A stretch of DNA of 64,000 nucleotides from Vibrio anguillarum (GCF_001989995.2 NZ_JAHGUP010000025.1:1-64000), one strand, 5' to 3'. Counted from the first letter of the stretch, positions 28,534 to 38,213 are shown. Notes: generated by a model not told the origin, from the letters alone. Translations and numbers: made by a program.

Positions 28534-30417
28534 ATGACTCTTGATATTTCAAAATACCCAACACTGGCTTTAGCAAATACACCCGATGAACTGCGCAGTC
28601 TGCCGAAAGAGGTTCTGCCAACGTTGTGTGATGAATTAAGAAACTACCTTCTTAATTCCGTCAGTCAGTCGAGTGGCCACCTTGCGTCAGGCTTAGGCAC
28701 GGTTGAATTAACGGTTGCCCTACACTACGTCTATAACACCCCTTTCGATCAGCTGATTTGGGATGTAGGCCACCAAGCTTACCCGCACAAAATATTAACT
28801 GGTCGCCGCGAGAAAATGTCGACCATTCGTCAAAAAGACGGTCTTCACCCTTTTCCTTGGCGTGAAGAAAGTGAATATGACACGCTCTCTGTTGGTCACT
28901 CGTCCACCTCAATCAGTGCCGCCTTAGGGATGGCGATCAGTGCAGGTAAAGAAGGGAAAAATCGCAAAGTGGTGGGCGTGATTGGTGATGGTGCTATCAC
29001 CGCAGGCATGGCCTTTGAAGCAATGAACCATGCTGGCGACGTTCATCCGGATATGTTAGTCGTGCTCAACGACAACGAAATGTCGATCTCTGAAAACGTG
29101 GGCGCACTGAATAACCATTTAGCGCAACTGCTTTCCGGTAGCCTTTATACCTCGATCCGTGAAGGGGGCAAAAAAGTGCTCTCTGGCATACCGCCTATCA
29201 AAGAGCTGGTACGCCGCACAGAAGAGCACTTGAAAGGCATGGTCGTACCCGGCACCTTGTTTGAAGAGCTTGGATTTAACTATATCGGCCCAGTAGATGG
29301 CCATGATGTGATTGAACTTATCAAGACATTACGCAACATGCGCGAGCTCAAAGGCCCGCAGTTTTTGCACATCATGACCAAAAAAGGCAAAGGTTATGAG
29401 CCCGCCGAAAAAGATCCGATTGGTTACCATGGCGTTCCTAAATTTGACCCGAGCCACACTAGCCTGCCAAAAAGCAGCAATGCTAAACCTACTTTTTCTA
29501 AAATCTTTGGCGATTTTTTATGCGATATGGCCGCGCAAGATCCAAAATTAATGGCGATTACACCCGCGATGCGCGAAGGCTCTGGCATGGTTCGCTTTTC
29601 AAAAGAGTTCCCACAACAATATTTTGATGTGGCGATTGCTGAGCAACATGCCGTCACCCTTGCGACAGGTATGGCGATTGCGGGAGATCATCCGATAGTG
29701 GCGATCTACTCAACCTTTTTACAGCGGGGTTATGATCAACTGATCCACGATGTTGCCATCATGAATTTACCGGTTATGTTTGCCATTGACCGCGCAGGGT
29801 TAGTCGGAGCTGATGGCCAAACTCACCAAGGTGCGTTTGATTTAAGCTTCATGCGCTGCATTCCCAACATGGTGATCATGGCACCCGCCGATGAAAATGA
29901 GTGCCGACAAATGCTCTATACTGGCCATAAACACACAGGGCCAAGCGCAGTGCGTTATCCTCGTGGCAATGGCATGGGAGTCGAAATTCAAACCCAATTT
30001 AGTGCGTTAGAGATTGGCAAAGGACGCATTATGCGCCAATGTGACACGGCTATCGCGAATGAAAAAATCGCGATCCTCAACTTTGGCACTTTCCTACCAA
30101 ACGCGCTTGAAGCAGCCGATAAGCTAAATGCAACAGTGGCTGACATGCGATTTGTTAAGCCCCTTGATGAAACACTCATTCGCCAACTGGCTGCGCAACA
30201 TGATGTGCTAGTGACCTTGGAAGAGAATGCGATTGCAGGTGGTGCGGGTGCGGGTGTCATTGAATTGATGATGAAAGAAAAAATCCTAAAACCGGTACTC
30301 AATTTAGGTTTGCCTGATCAATTCATCGCTCAAGGCACACAAGAAGAGCTGCATGCAGAATTAGGTTTAGATGCCAAAGGCATCGAGCGTTCCATTCAAG
30401 AGTATTTAGCAAAGTAG
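28534..30417 (+). CDS. dxs: 1-deoxy-D-xylulose-5-phosphate synthase
   Basis: 627 residues. A thiamine-diphosphate enzyme joining pyruvate and glyceraldehyde 3-phosphate, the first step of the MEP pathway. [13 protein letters not shown] near 75, the ThDP/Mg motif [18 protein letters not shown] near 152, and [15 protein letters not shown] near 417 are intact. It follows ispA by 19 bases, linking entry and an end step of isoprenoid synthesis. Confidence 0.96.
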   Translation: MTLDISKYPTLALANTPDELRSLPKEVLPTLCDELRNYLLNSVSQSSGHLASGLGTVELTVALHYVYNTPFDQLIWDVGHQAYPHKILTGRREKMSTIRQKDGLHPFPWREESEYDTLSVGHSSTSISAALGMAISAGKEGKNRKVVGVIGDGAITAGMAFEAMNHAGDVHPDMLVVLNDNEMSISENVGALNNHLAQLLSGSLYTSIREGGKKVLSGIPPIKELVRRTEEHLKGMVVPGTLFEELGFNYIGPVDGHDVIELIKTLRNMRELKGPQFLHIMTKKGKGYEPAEKDPIGYHGVPKFDPSHTSLPKSSNAKPTFSKIFGDFLCDMAAQDPKLMAITPAMREGSGMVRFSKEFPQQYFDVAIAEQHAVTLATGMAIAGDHPIVAIYSTFLQRGYDQLIHDVAIMNLPVMFAIDRAGLVGADGQTHQGAFDLSFMRCIPNMVIMAPADENECRQMLYTGHKHTGPSAVRYPRGNGMGVEIQTQFSALEIGKGRIMRQCDTAIANEKIAILNFGTFLPNALEAADKLNATVADMRFVKPLDETLIRQLAAQHDVLVTLEENAIAGGAGAGVIELMMKEKILKPVLNLGLPDQFIAQGTQEELHAELGLDAKGIERSIQEYLAK

Positions 30418-30513
30418 CGAGCGTTTTATAAGCTGTCGGTTTTATGAACTGAAGGTTTTTATGAACCGAATAGCTCAATAAGCTACACCACTTTCAGTTA
30501 CATCCCAATACTC

Positions 30514-30545
30514 AAAACCCTCGCATCGCGAGGGTTTTGTTTTTA
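30514..30545 (+). terminator. Terminator after dxs
   Basis: Stem AAAACCCTCGC / GCGAGGGTTTT with a three-base loop, then TGTTTTTAT. It sits between dxs and convergent truC and may act both ways. Confidence 0.85.
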
Positions 30546-31265
30546 TATCGGCTGGCTCCACTCAAACTGAGTAAACAGCCGTTGCCATACCTCATCAAAA
30601 CCAGCTTTAAGCACTAATGTTTGGCCAGTAAACGGATGAGTAAAACGTAATTCAGAGGCATGGAGCATCAGACGCTGCGCGTCATAATGATCGCGAAATA
30701 GGCGGTTGTGCTTTCCATCACCATGAGTGGTATCACCAATAATCGGGTGACTCAAATGGTGCATATGACGACGCAACTGATGTTTACGGCCCGTTTGCGG
30801 TTTCATTTCCACCAAACAGTAGCGGCTGGTTGGGAAACGCCCGGTTGAATACGGCACTTCTACTGTCGCTAATGGTTGATAAGCTGTGATCGCTTCTTGG
30901 GCTTCTTTATCTTGTTTGGCAAACTTATCGGCAATTTTATCTAGCTCGATTTTGAGTGGGTAATCAAGCACATCCCCTTGTTCAATCCAACCACGCACAA
31001 TCGCATGGTACGTTTTTTCCATTTGATGGTTGGCAAACATCGGCATCATTTGTGCCGCCACTTCACTGGAGAGCGCAAACACAAGCACGCCAGAAGTTGG
31101 CCTATCTAATCGATGTAGGGGAAACACATGCTGGCCAATTTGATCGCGCAGCGTTTGCATCACAAATTGCGTTTCGTGTTTATCTAGCCATGATCGATGC
31201 ACCAGCATTCCTGCGGGTTTATTCACGGCGACCAAATCATCGTCCTGATACAGAATCTCTAACAT
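30543..31265 (-). CDS. truC: tRNA pseudouridine(65) synthase TruC
   Basis: 240 residues of the RluA family. The catalytic Asp54 is in HRLDRPTSG. NKPAGMLVHRS near 15 and the GRKHQLRRHMHHL segment near 160 are typical. It modifies U65 of tRNA. It overlaps yqcC by seven bases, as in E. coli where yqcC precedes truC. Confidence 0.93.
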   Translation of the reverse strand: MLEILYQDDDLVAVNKPAGMLVHRSWLDKHETQFVMQTLRDQIGQHVFPLHRLDRPTSGVLVFALSSEVAAQMMPMFANHQMEKTYHAIVRGWIEQGDVLDYPLKIELDKIADKFAKQDKEAQEAITAYQPLATVEVPYSTGRFPTSRYCLVEMKPQTGRKHQLRRHMHHLSHPIIGDTTHGDGKHNRLFRDHYDAQRLMLHASELRFTHPFTGQTLVLKAGFDEVWQRLFTQFEWSQPI

Positions 31266-31579
31266 GGTTGGCTTACCTCATCAATCAGGCGCAGTAGCGC
31301 AATCACCTCAGCCAATTCCGCTTGATGTTGCCATGCCTCTTCAAAATAGGGAGTGAGCGAAAACCCTTGAGGAAGCTCTGCTTGCTGCTCAATTGCCAAT
31401 AACATTTTGGGGATGAAAATCCACTGTAGCCACTGCTCCGGAGTGAGGGTATCGATGGAGAAAGGCTCTGTGCTCATCAATGCGCTTTCGCTTGGCGGCT
31501 GAGATTGCCAGCACTGAGAATTGCGTAACTGAGTTTCTAGTTGCTTCAACAGGTGGGTAAGTTCTGTGCTTACTGTCAT
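31259..31579 (-). CDS. yqcC: YqcC family protein (DUF446)
   Basis: 106 residues, helical, cytoplasmic. The pattern WLQWIFIPKMLLAIEQ in the middle marks the DUF446 family. It starts the yqcC-truC pair with a seven-base overlap. Function is unknown. Confidence 0.85.
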   Translation of the reverse strand: MTVSTELTHLLKQLETQLRNSQCWQSQPPSESALMSTEPFSIDTLTPEQWLQWIFIPKMLLAIEQQAELPQGFSLTPYFEEAWQHQAELAEVIALLRLIDEVSQPC

Positions 31580-31701
31580 TATTCACCAAGTTAATTTGCT
31601 AAGTGACCTTGAAAATGGGCTATAGAGTACCATTTATTGTTCAAAGAGAGTTATTGATCAAAAATAGTTATTCAAGAACACAAGTTAAGGCCACTTTATC
31701 C

Positions 31702-32745
31702 ATGGATACCATTCATACGCTTAGCCAATTGCTCACCAATAGTGGTAGCCAATATCGGATCTTTGATTTAGGAAGACGCATCTGCCCGATTGAAAATACA
31801 CACTTTTCTCAAGTAGAAAAAGGTCAACAACCGTATCCCTATCCATTGCAGCGTCATGCTCATCTTGCCATCGCGTATTGGAACCAAGCCCAACAACCTT
31901 GGATCTGGTTTCTTAAATTCTCTTTGGATGAACGCGGCCTACTCAAACAAGCTGAGATAGGTAACTTCATCAAGTTTGTACTTGAAGCGATGGGGTCACG
32001 TTTGCATCAAGACCTCAGCGATGAGCAGCAGCAAAAGCTTGCCAATAACCCTTATACCTTTAAACCGAGCGACGACAAAATGGCGGTATTCCACAGCCAA
32101 ATACGCGCCCAGTTGAACCTACCATCAAGCCAATATTATGAGCATGCGCAACACTATTTTAGTGGGGATTTAGGCTGGGAAAACTGGCAGACGGTCGGCT
32201 TACAAGGCATTACTGATATTTGTGCTCGTTTAAGCAAAGAACAAAATGGCGTGTTATTAAGGAAAGCATTAAACCACCTCCCCGCTCAGCCTTTGTATGC
32301 CCTGCTGGGGGCGCTCGAACATAGTGCACCGTTGAATGATAAGTTGGCGCTGCGTTTGCAAGAGATGGCAATGCTGCACATCGAAAGCCACGAACCTGAT
32401 CTGTTCTTACTCTCTGCCTTAATACGAGCCTTATCAGGTGCGAATAATGCACTCACCGCGACCTTGGTTGAACGTATTCTGCAAAGCCCACGCTTGAGCC
32501 ATCAAGAGATATTAATTGCCATTGCAGGGCGCTCGTGGCATGTATTGTCTAACCCATTGCTTGCCGAAACGTTTTTATTACGCTTGGCGCAAACAGGCAA
32601 TCAAACCCTCTTTAACCAGCTCTTTGCTGATTTAGTGATGCTGCCAGAACTGCGAATGGTACTGCTGCCACTGCTGCATTCTAGCCCTTCGTTCGAATTA
32701 GCCGATGCCTTAATTCGCTTACAGCAAGCGACCAAAACTCAATAA
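31702..32745 (+). CDS. DUF3549 family protein
   Basis: 347 residues from the ATG at 31702, with AAGG about 14 bases upstream. A longer frame starts at 31603 but its extra 33 residues look non-coding. No signal or membrane segment. The N-terminal part (SQYRIFDLGRRI) and helical C-terminal part fit DUF3549, a Vibrio/Shewanella family of unknown function. It is followed by the DUF3301 gene after five bases. Confidence 0.78.
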   Translation: MDTIHTLSQLLTNSGSQYRIFDLGRRICPIENTHFSQVEKGQQPYPYPLQRHAHLAIAYWNQAQQPWIWFLKFSLDERGLLKQAEIGNFIKFVLEAMGSRLHQDLSDEQQQKLANNPYTFKPSDDKMAVFHSQIRAQLNLPSSQYYEHAQHYFSGDLGWENWQTVGLQGITDICARLSKEQNGVLLRKALNHLPAQPLYALLGALEHSAPLNDKLALRLQEMAMLHIESHEPDLFLLSALIRALSGANNALTATLVERILQSPRLSHQEILIAIAGRSWHVLSNPLLAETFLLRLAQTGNQTLFNQLFADLVMLPELRMVLLPLLHSSPSFELADALIRLQQATKTQ

Positions 32746-32750
32746 CTGGA

Positions 32751-33056
32751 ATGTTTATGCTAGGCGATCTATTGGCTATTTTATTACTCAGCTTGGGCTG
32801 CTTTCTTTTCTGGCAACAGCGTCGCCAAGCCGAATTGGCAAAAGCGGCGATCAGTCGAAAATGCGAACAACTCGACTTACAGCTGATCAGCGTTGCTTTT
32901 GGACGCCACAAATTCAAAACGCCAGAAGGACTCTGGCGTTGGCATACTGTTTATTGGTTTGAGTTTTCTGCACTAGGTGACGACTGCTACCAAGGTGAAT
33001 TACAAATGATAGGCTTTAGGCCATCTGCTTTTCATTTGCCGCCTCATCGTATGTAA
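32751..33056 (+). CDS. DUF3301 family membrane-anchored protein
   Basis: 101 residues. One N-terminal membrane segment (about 6-22) is followed by a basic region (QQRRQAELAK) and a small beta-rich domain (WRWHTVYWFEFSALGDDCYQGEL). Start may be the ATG at 32751 or 32757. It is five bases after the DUF3549 gene. Its last 41 bases overlap the 3' end of the convergent acetyltransferase gene. Function is unknown. Confidence 0.8.
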   Translation: MFMLGDLLAILLLSLGCFLFWQQRRQAELAKAAISRKCEQLDLQLISVAFGRHKFKTPEGLWRWHTVYWFEFSALGDDCYQGELQMIGFRPSAFHLPPHRM

Positions 33057-33522
33057 ACTCAAATTCCCAATAAGGGCCAAAAACATCTTCTTTCTCACCC
33101 AACAGCTCAAAGCCGAGTTTTTTGAGTACCGCAATAGAGGCATGGTGGCCAATATTAGCAGTGGCTGTAATTTTTTGTCGTTGCAATTGGTAGGCTGCTT
33201 TAGGTAAAAAAGCCTTCAATGCCTCAGTTGCAATGCCTTTGCCCCAATACAATTTATCAAACAGAAAACCGAGTTCTGCTCGCTCTTCGTCAAGTTCAAT
33301 GAACAAATGCCCCATGTATTCGCGGTTATAATTATCTAACACCGCCATTGCGTACAAATGAGGATCATGAAGCACTCGTTGAAAAAGCTGTTTTGCTGAA
33401 GCGACCGTTTTAGGGCCATTCATCTGTGCCCGATTTTTGGCGCAACAATTGAGCATCAAAAAATCAGACTCTAACGAATCGGTGTAAGGGAGAAGAAGCG
33501 TTCTTCTTGTTACGGTTGTCAC
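33016..33522 (-). CDS. GNAT family N-acetyltransferase
   Basis: 168 residues from the GTG at 33522, which has AAGGA six bases upstream; a TTG two codons earlier sits on the ribosome site. The GNAT_3/RimJ type fold shows the acetyl-CoA loop YWGKGIATEALKA and the final IAVLKKLGFELLGE motif. Substrate is unknown. It is convergent to, and overlaps, the DUF3301 gene by 41 bases. Confidence 0.85.
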   Translation of the reverse strand: MTTVTRRTLLLPYTDSLESDFLMLNCCAKNRAQMNGPKTVASAKQLFQRVLHDPHLYAMAVLDNYNREYMGHLFIELDEERAELGFLFDKLYWGKGIATEALKAFLPKAAYQLQRQKITATANIGHHASIAVLKKLGFELLGEKEDVFGPYWEFEFTYDEAANEKQMA

Positions 33523-33754
33523 GTACAATCCTTGTTAGCCGCAAAATAATACCGAAAGACTCAACTAGGCTCAGGGCAATACGCCTTAGCCCAGATAAAA
33601 TCTGGTACTCTATTTTTGCAAAGAAGCCGAAAATTAAACCAACCGAACGATGAGGTAATTGATCTAGATTGTTTTTTTGTTGTTATTATTTTGCTGCACT
33701 TATCATATGAACTTTTTTTGAAGCAACAACACGCTAAAGCCAGAATGCAAGTAA

Positions 33755-34153
33755 TAAGAAAAGCCTCAACACGCATGTGTCGAGGCTTAAAGTCTTACTC
33801 GCAGCAGTCCAGCTACTAAATTGTGTGCTCCATGCATCATCCATAATAGTGGCCAATTCTTCGGCTCATCCTGCATCGCCATCCTAGCGGTGTCCAAACT
33901 TTCCATGGTACTAACACTCCGGTCAATACTCATCACTTGTTCCTTGAGCGGTGTCCATAACATCATCCTGATGTTGTCCTGCCTTATCCACAAGGTGTCC
34001 ATCGCCAATCCATGCAGCTCGCATCCTGCCAACTGTTGTATCCTTACGCTGTCCTAGCATCCTGCGTGGTTATTCTTCGTGAACAACCTTGTCTTCTTCC
34101 TGAAGAGACCAAACCTTGGTGCTTTGTAATTCCTTGTCAGAATCCTTCCGACA
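33755..34153 (-). ncRNA. CsrB/CsrC-family regulatory RNA
   Basis: About 400 bases on the minus strand hold 22 GGA trinucleotides, 12 of them AGGA, spaced about every 15-20 bases, many in loops between short inverted repeats (for example CAACATCAGGATGATGTT). The 3' part has GTAGCTGGACTGCTGCGA, close to the E. coli CsrB end, just before a terminator. These RNAs bind many CsrA dimers and block them. A -10 (TAAATT) and -35 (TTGTTT) with 16-base spacing give a start near 34153. A GacA/VarA box lies about 165 bases further upstream. V. cholerae has three such RNAs; which one this is I cannot say. Confidence 0.88.
33757..33788 (-). terminator. Terminator of the CsrB-type RNA
   Basis: Stem AAGCCTC-ACAC / GTGT-GAGGCTT with one internal mismatch and loop GCAT. 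On the minus strand it is followed by TTTTCTTATT. The stretch 33529-33756 beyond it holds no recognisable gene. Confidence 0.82.
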
Positions 34154-34310
34154 GGGTTCAATTTACTCGTTTGGCTTTAAGAAACAATCACCTAAAAATA
34201 TCATTTTTAAAAAAACAACCTAAAGAAATAGATATATTAATTAAAAACAAATAGTTATAAAAAAATCACCACCAAACACTGCGTTAAACACTGTGATTTC
34301 TTACAAACAA

Positions 34311-34328
34311 TGTGCGAGATCTCTTACA
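34311..34328. promoter_or_regulatory. GacA/VarA (UvrY) box
   Basis: TGTGCGAGATCTCTTACA, an 18-base site matching TGTAAG-N6-CTTACA with only two differences, in the left arm. It lies about 165 bases upstream of the CsrB-type RNA start and 69 bases upstream of the small gene at 34397, so it could act in either direction. Confidence 0.82.
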
Positions 34329-34396
34329 ACACTTCGCCACTTTTGCTCTTGGTAAATAAAAGGTAAGATCACAGCAACTCACAAAAAGGACAACCT

Positions 34397-34684
34397 ATGC
34401 TCACAAAAGATGTCACTCAAGAACTAGAAAGCATCTTGACTCTCTTACAACAACAGGGAAAGGAACCGAGTGTGGCCTTAGTAAAGTCACGTCTTAGCAC
34501 CTCAGTGCCAATGCCAGCCTTGATTGCAACCATCAAAAGTTGGAAAAATGCACACCGAGTTCCCAAAGTAGAAGTGAGCGTTAGTACGGAAAATAGCGCG
34601 AACAAGGTAGCCGAACTTGAAACGCAACTAGCCGCTTTGTCAGCCCGAGTAGCAGCCCTAGAGGCACAACTAACCGAGAAGTAA
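34397..34684 (+). CDS. Small KfrA_N-like protein with coiled-coil tail
   Basis: 95 residues. Residues 5-52 (LQQQGKEPSVALVKSRL ... ATIKSWKN) resemble the helical DNA-binding N-domain of KfrA-type proteins. Residues about 68-93 form a heptad-like coiled coil (VAELETQLAALSARVAALE). AAAAGGA lies about eight bases before the ATG. It is four bases from yaiI, so likely one operon. A DNA-binding role is an inference from weak similarity. The GacA/VarA box lies just upstream. Confidence 0.72.
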   Translation: MLTKDVTQELESILTLLQQQGKEPSVALVKSRLSTSVPMPALIATIKSWKNAHRVPKVEVSVSTENSANKVAELETQLAALSARVAALEAQLTEK

Positions 34685-34688
34685 TTGA

Positions 34689-35141
34689 ATGATGAAAATT
34701 TGGGTGGACGCCGATGCATGTCCGAAAGTAATTCGTGAAACCATTGTCCGCGCAGCCGAAAGGACGGGCGTTGAATGTACTTTTGTGGCCAATCATGTCG
34801 TTCCGATTCCGCAACGATCCAACATTCGTTCACTGCAAGTCCCCAGTGGTTTTGATGTTGCCGATAACGAAATCGTCAAACGGGTAGAAGTGGGCGATTT
34901 GGTAATTACTTCCGATATTCCGCTGGCCGATGAAGTGATAACCAAAGGTGGCTTGGCGCTCAATTCTCGTGGTGAGCTGTATACCAAAGAGACCATCAAG
35001 GCACGCCTCAATATTCGAGATTTTATGGACACAATGCGATCAAGCGGTATCCAAACTGGCGGACCAAGTGCGCTTTCTCAAACAGAACGGCGCGAATTTG
35101 CCAACCATTTGGATCGCATTTTGGCTAAAGCGAACAAATAA
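34689..35141 (+). CDS. yaiI: UPF0178 (YaiI/YqxD) family protein
   Basis: 150 residues, beginning [11 protein letters not shown], with [20 protein letters not shown] and SGIQTGGP motifs of the UPF0178/DUF188 family, a PIN-like fold with conserved Asp residues. The start could be either of two adjacent ATG codons. It is a widespread family without a settled function; a nuclease role is possible from the fold. Confidence 0.92.
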   Translation: MMKIWVDADACPKVIRETIVRAAERTGVECTFVANHVVPIPQRSNIRSLQVPSGFDVADNEIVKRVEVGDLVITSDIPLADEVITKGGLALNSRGELYTKETIKARLNIRDFMDTMRSSGIQTGGPSALSQTERREFANHLDRILAKANK

Positions 35142-35192
35142 CCACGTTTTGACGGTTGGACAATCACTAGCCTGTCCAACCGTTTCTCTTCA

Positions 35193-35318
35193 TTAGCGCT
35201 GAACCGCCTTAAATCTTGGATTGGTTTTACAAATTACATATAAACGACCGCGTCTTTTGACGATTTGACAATCTGGATGACGTGATTTTGCGCTTTTTAA
35301 TGAACTTAATACTTTCAT
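35193..35318 (-). CDS. rpmJ2: Alternative 50S ribosomal protein L36 (zinc-free form)
   Basis: 41 residues. It reads [18 protein letters not shown], then [13 protein letters not shown] and ends FKAVQR. It lacks the full CxxC...C...H zinc set of the main L36, so it is the C-minus paralogue (YkgO type). The ribosome site AAGGAGTAA precedes the ATG. It lies three bases after rpmE2 and is under the same Zur site, so it should replace zinc-holding L36 in zinc shortage. Confidence 0.93.
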   Translation of the reverse strand: MKVLSSLKSAKSRHPDCQIVKRRGRLYVICKTNPRFKAVQR

Positions 35319-35321
35319 AGT

Positions 35322-35576
35322 TTACTCCTTACCAAACTGAGCAAAGCGACGATTGAAATTCGCCACTCGTCCTTCTTTTTGAACAACTCGCTGCTTACCG
35401 GTGTAATACGGATGCGATTCAGACGACACATCTAAGGTGAAATAAGGATAGGTGTTGCCATCTTCCCACTCGATCGTCCGATCAGTTTTTAGCGTTGAAC
35501 CCACAATAAAATACTTATCCACACTGGTGTCGTGGAAAACCACTTTTTGGTATGGCGGATGAATTCCGTCTTTCAT
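35322..35576 (-). CDS. rpmE2: Alternative 50S ribosomal protein L31 type B (zinc-free form)
   Basis: 84 residues from the ATG at 35576, with GGGGGAAA upstream. It has the type B sequence [17 protein letters not shown], the [12 protein letters not shown] block and FNRRFAQF end. No CxxC is present, so it is the zinc-independent L31. First gene of rpmE2-rpmJ2, with a Zur-like palindrome 26 bases upstream. Confidence 0.95.
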   Translation of the reverse strand: MKDGIHPPYQKVVFHDTSVDKYFIVGSTLKTDRTIEWEDGNTYPYFTLDVSSESHPYYTGKQRVVQKEGRVANFNRRFAQFGKE

Positions 35577-35601
35577 CAATTTCCCCCTTACTTAAACTGT
35601 T

Positions 35602-35613
35602 ATGTTATAACAT
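35602..35613. promoter_or_regulatory. Zur box core
   Basis: Perfect palindrome ATGTTATAACAT, the core of the gammaproteobacterial Zur operator (GAAATGTTATANTATAACATTTC type). It stands directly upstream of rpmE2-rpmJ2, the expected Zur target. Confidence 0.78.
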
Positions 35614-35698
35614 GCCAATTAATAATCATTACCAAGAAGAAAAGCAAGCTTAAATATGATATTTTTCTCAACCAACGTGAAAAAAGACGGATACGGAT

Positions 35699-36394
35699 AT
35701 GCACACCATTGCTCCGATTGGCACTATTGAAACGCCTTATAAAGAAAAATTTGCCGTTCCTCGCCAACCTCGCTTAGTGGCGAGCGCAAGCGCGAGAGTC
35801 AAGCTCATCGGTCACGCTAATTGCTTAGAGTCGGTGCGAGGTATCGAACAATTTAGCCATGTCTGGTTGCTTTTTCTGTTTGACCAAAACCTCGATGCTG
35901 GTTGGAAACCGACCGTGCGCCCACCGCGCTTAGGCGGAAATGAGCGGATCGGCGTATTTGCTTCACGGGCTACGTTTCGACCTAACGGCATCGGTATGTC
36001 TGCCGTTGAATTGAAAGGCGTCACTCAGCAAGGTGATCAGGTTTATTTGGAACTAGGCAGCGTAGATTTAGTCGATAACACACCGATCATTGACATCAAA
36101 CCCTATATTCCCTATTCCGATTCGATAGCCACAGCCAGCGGTGGCTATGCCGAGAGCGAGCCCGACAAGATCGCAGTGACCTTTAGCCAAGCAGCGTTAA
36201 CGGCACTGAATGCGCGGGCAGATCAAGACATGGTTAAAGCCGTCATTGAGCAAGTGCTGGCTCAAGACCCTCGCCCAGCCTATAAAAAACACAAAATCGA
36301 TCATAAAGAATATGCGGTAAATCTGTTCGATCTGAACGTAAAATTCACTATCGCAAACAACTTAGTCTCAGTAACCGCAATAGAACGCTTTTGA
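35699..36394 (+). CDS. trmO: tRNA (t6A37) N6-methyltransferase TrmO
   Basis: 231 residues. The N-terminal beta-barrel domain has TIAPIGTIETPYKEKFAVPRQ-type start and the VWLLFLFDQN, RATFRPNGIG and VDLVDNTPIIDIKPYIPY motifs of the TsaA/TrmO family. It methylates threonylcarbamoyladenosine 37 in tRNA-Thr using SAM. It is upstream of proS by 88 bases, with a separate promoter for proS. Confidence 0.93.
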   Translation: MHTIAPIGTIETPYKEKFAVPRQPRLVASASARVKLIGHANCLESVRGIEQFSHVWLLFLFDQNLDAGWKPTVRPPRLGGNERIGVFASRATFRPNGIGMSAVELKGVTQQGDQVYLELGSVDLVDNTPIIDIKPYIPYSDSIATASGGYAESEPDKIAVTFSQAALTALNARADQDMVKAVIEQVLAQDPRPAYKKHKIDHKEYAVNLFDLNVKFTIANNLVSVTAIERF

Positions 36395-36419
36395 CAAAGC
36401 CGATTGGCTGATATTATTA
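36391..36419 (+). promoter_or_regulatory. Likely sigma70 promoter of proS
   Basis: TTGACA at 36391-36396 overlaps the trmO stop, with TATTAT at 36412 (15-base spacing) or TTATTA at 36414 (17-base spacing). It precedes proS by about 65 bases. Confidence 0.5.
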
Positions 36420-36482
36420 GCGGCTTAATTCTAGCCTCTCATTGGAGAGCGCTTTTAACTATCATGAAACGGATACCATAGA

Positions 36483-38198
36483 ATGCGTACCAGTAAATAT
36501 CTTCTTTCTACTTTGAAGGAGACTCCAAACGACGCAGAAGTCGTGAGCCATCAGCTCATGTTACGTGCAGGTATGATCCGTAAGCTGGCTTCAGGTCTTT
36601 ATACCTGGCTGCCTACTGGTCTACGTGTGCTGCGTAAAGTCGAAAACATCGTTCGTCAAGAGATCGACAATGCCGGTGCAATCGAAACCTTGATGCCCGT
36701 TGTGCAACCGTTTGAACTGTGGGAAGAGACAGGCCGCTCTGAGAAAATGGGCCCTGAGCTACTTCGCTTTACTGACCGCCATACTCGTCCGTTTGTGCTT
36801 AGTCCAACAGCAGAAGAAGTGATCACCAGCTTGGTACGCAACGAAGTCAGCTCTTACAAGCAATTGCCGCTGAACCTGTACCAGATTCAAACCAAATTCC
36901 GTGATGAGAGACGTCCTCGTTTTGGTGTGATGCGTGCTCGTGAATTCTGCATGATGGATGCCTATAGCTTTGATATTGATAAAGCAGGCTTAGAGAAATC
37001 TTACCAAGCGATGCACGAAGCTTACTGTAAAGCCTTCGATCGCATGGGGCTTGATTACCGCCCAGTATTAGCCGACACCGGCGCTATCGGTGGTAACGGC
37101 TCTCATGAGTTCCATGTATTGGCTGAAAGTGGTGAAGACATCATCGCCTTCTCAACTGAATCGGATTACGCCGCCAACATCGAAAAAGCGGAAGCCATTG
37201 CGCCAGTCGTTGAGCGCGCCGCGCCAACTCAAGAGATGACGCAGGTTGATACGCCAAACGCCAAAACCATCGCTGAATTGGTTGAGCAGCATGGCCTACC
37301 GATTGAGAAAACCGTTAAAACACTGTTTGTAAAAGCATCTGATGAGATCGATGCCTCTATCGTGGCACTGATTATCCGTGGTGATCATGAACTCAATGAA
37401 ATCAAAGCCGAGAAACTCGCTGAAGTTGCCGCTCCGCTAGAAATGGCTAGCGAAGAAGAGATTCGCGCACTGATTGGCGCAGGCCCAGGCTCTCTTGGCC
37501 CTGTTGGTCTTGAATTGCCGTTTATCGTTGATCACAGCGTAGCCGTCATGAGCGATTTTGGCGCAGGAGCCAACATCGATGGCAAACACTACTTTGGCAT
37601 CAACTGGGGCCGTGACGTTGAGCTAGCGAAAGTGGAAGACCTCCGTAACGTCGTTGAAGGCGACCCAAGCCCATGTGGCAAAGGGACACTAATGCTCAAA
37701 CGCGGTATCGAAGTGGGTCATATTTTCCAATTGGGTACCAACTACTCTGAGAAAATGAACTGTGGCGTTCTTGATTCTAATGGTAAAAACACCATTTTAG
37801 AGATGGGTTGTTACGGCATTGGTGTATCACGCGTTGTGGCATCAGCCATTGAGCAAAACAACGATAAATACGGCATCATCTGGCCTGACGCGATCGCGCC
37901 TTTCCAAGTGGCGATTGTCCCCATGAACATGCACAAATCAGAGCGCGTCCAACAAGCTGCTGAAAAGCTGTATGCGGAACTGACCGCAGCTGGTATTGAA
38001 GTGCTATTTGATGATCGTAAAGAGCGCCCGGGCGTAATGTTCTCAGATATGGAACTGATCGGTGTGCCACATACCATCATTATTGGCGATCGCAGTATGG
38101 ATGAGGGCAACTTCGAATATAAACATCGCCGCAGTGGTGAGAAGTCGGCCGTCGCTATGAATGAAATAGTCTCCTTTATTAATGCTCAAATCGCCTAA
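36483..38198 (+). CDS. proS: Prolyl-tRNA synthetase
   Basis: 571 residues, the bacterial type with an inserted editing domain (about 225-390) between class II motifs 2 and 3. Motif 2 ([17 protein letters not shown]) and motif 3 (GCYGIGVSR) are intact, and the C-terminal anticodon-binding domain carries [12 protein letters not shown]. It charges tRNA-Pro and edits Ala-tRNA-Pro. A strong terminator follows. Confidence 0.97.
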   Translation: MRTSKYLLSTLKETPNDAEVVSHQLMLRAGMIRKLASGLYTWLPTGLRVLRKVENIVRQEIDNAGAIETLMPVVQPFELWEETGRSEKMGPELLRFTDRHTRPFVLSPTAEEVITSLVRNEVSSYKQLPLNLYQIQTKFRDERRPRFGVMRAREFCMMDAYSFDIDKAGLEKSYQAMHEAYCKAFDRMGLDYRPVLADTGAIGGNGSHEFHVLAESGEDIIAFSTESDYAANIEKAEAIAPVVERAAPTQEMTQVDTPNAKTIAELVEQHGLPIEKTVKTLFVKASDEIDASIVALIIRGDHELNEIKAEKLAEVAAPLEMASEEEIRALIGAGPGSLGPVGLELPFIVDHSVAVMSDFGAGANIDGKHYFGINWGRDVELAKVEDLRNVVEGDPSPCGKGTLMLKRGIEVGHIFQLGTNYSEKMNCGVLDSNGKNTILEMGCYGIGVSRVVASAIEQNNDKYGIIWPDAIAPFQVAIVPMNMHKSERVQQAAEKLYAELTAAGIEVLFDDRKERPGVMFSDMELIGVPHTIIIGDRSMDEGNFEYKHRRSGEKSAVAMNEIVSFINAQIA

Positions 38199-38213
38199 TA
38201 AAGTATACTCTTG

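Noticed and set aside
31603..31701. 33-codon extension of the DUF3549 gene
   Set aside because: No family match in the extra part; the ATG at 31702 fits better.
33787..34032. 81-codon frame on the minus strand
   Set aside because: It falls inside the Csr-type RNA, and its GGA-rich composition comes from the AGGA motifs.
34012..34254. 80-codon plus-strand frame
   Set aside because: Antisense to the Csr-type RNA and its promoter; low-complexity Lys-rich end, no ribosome site.
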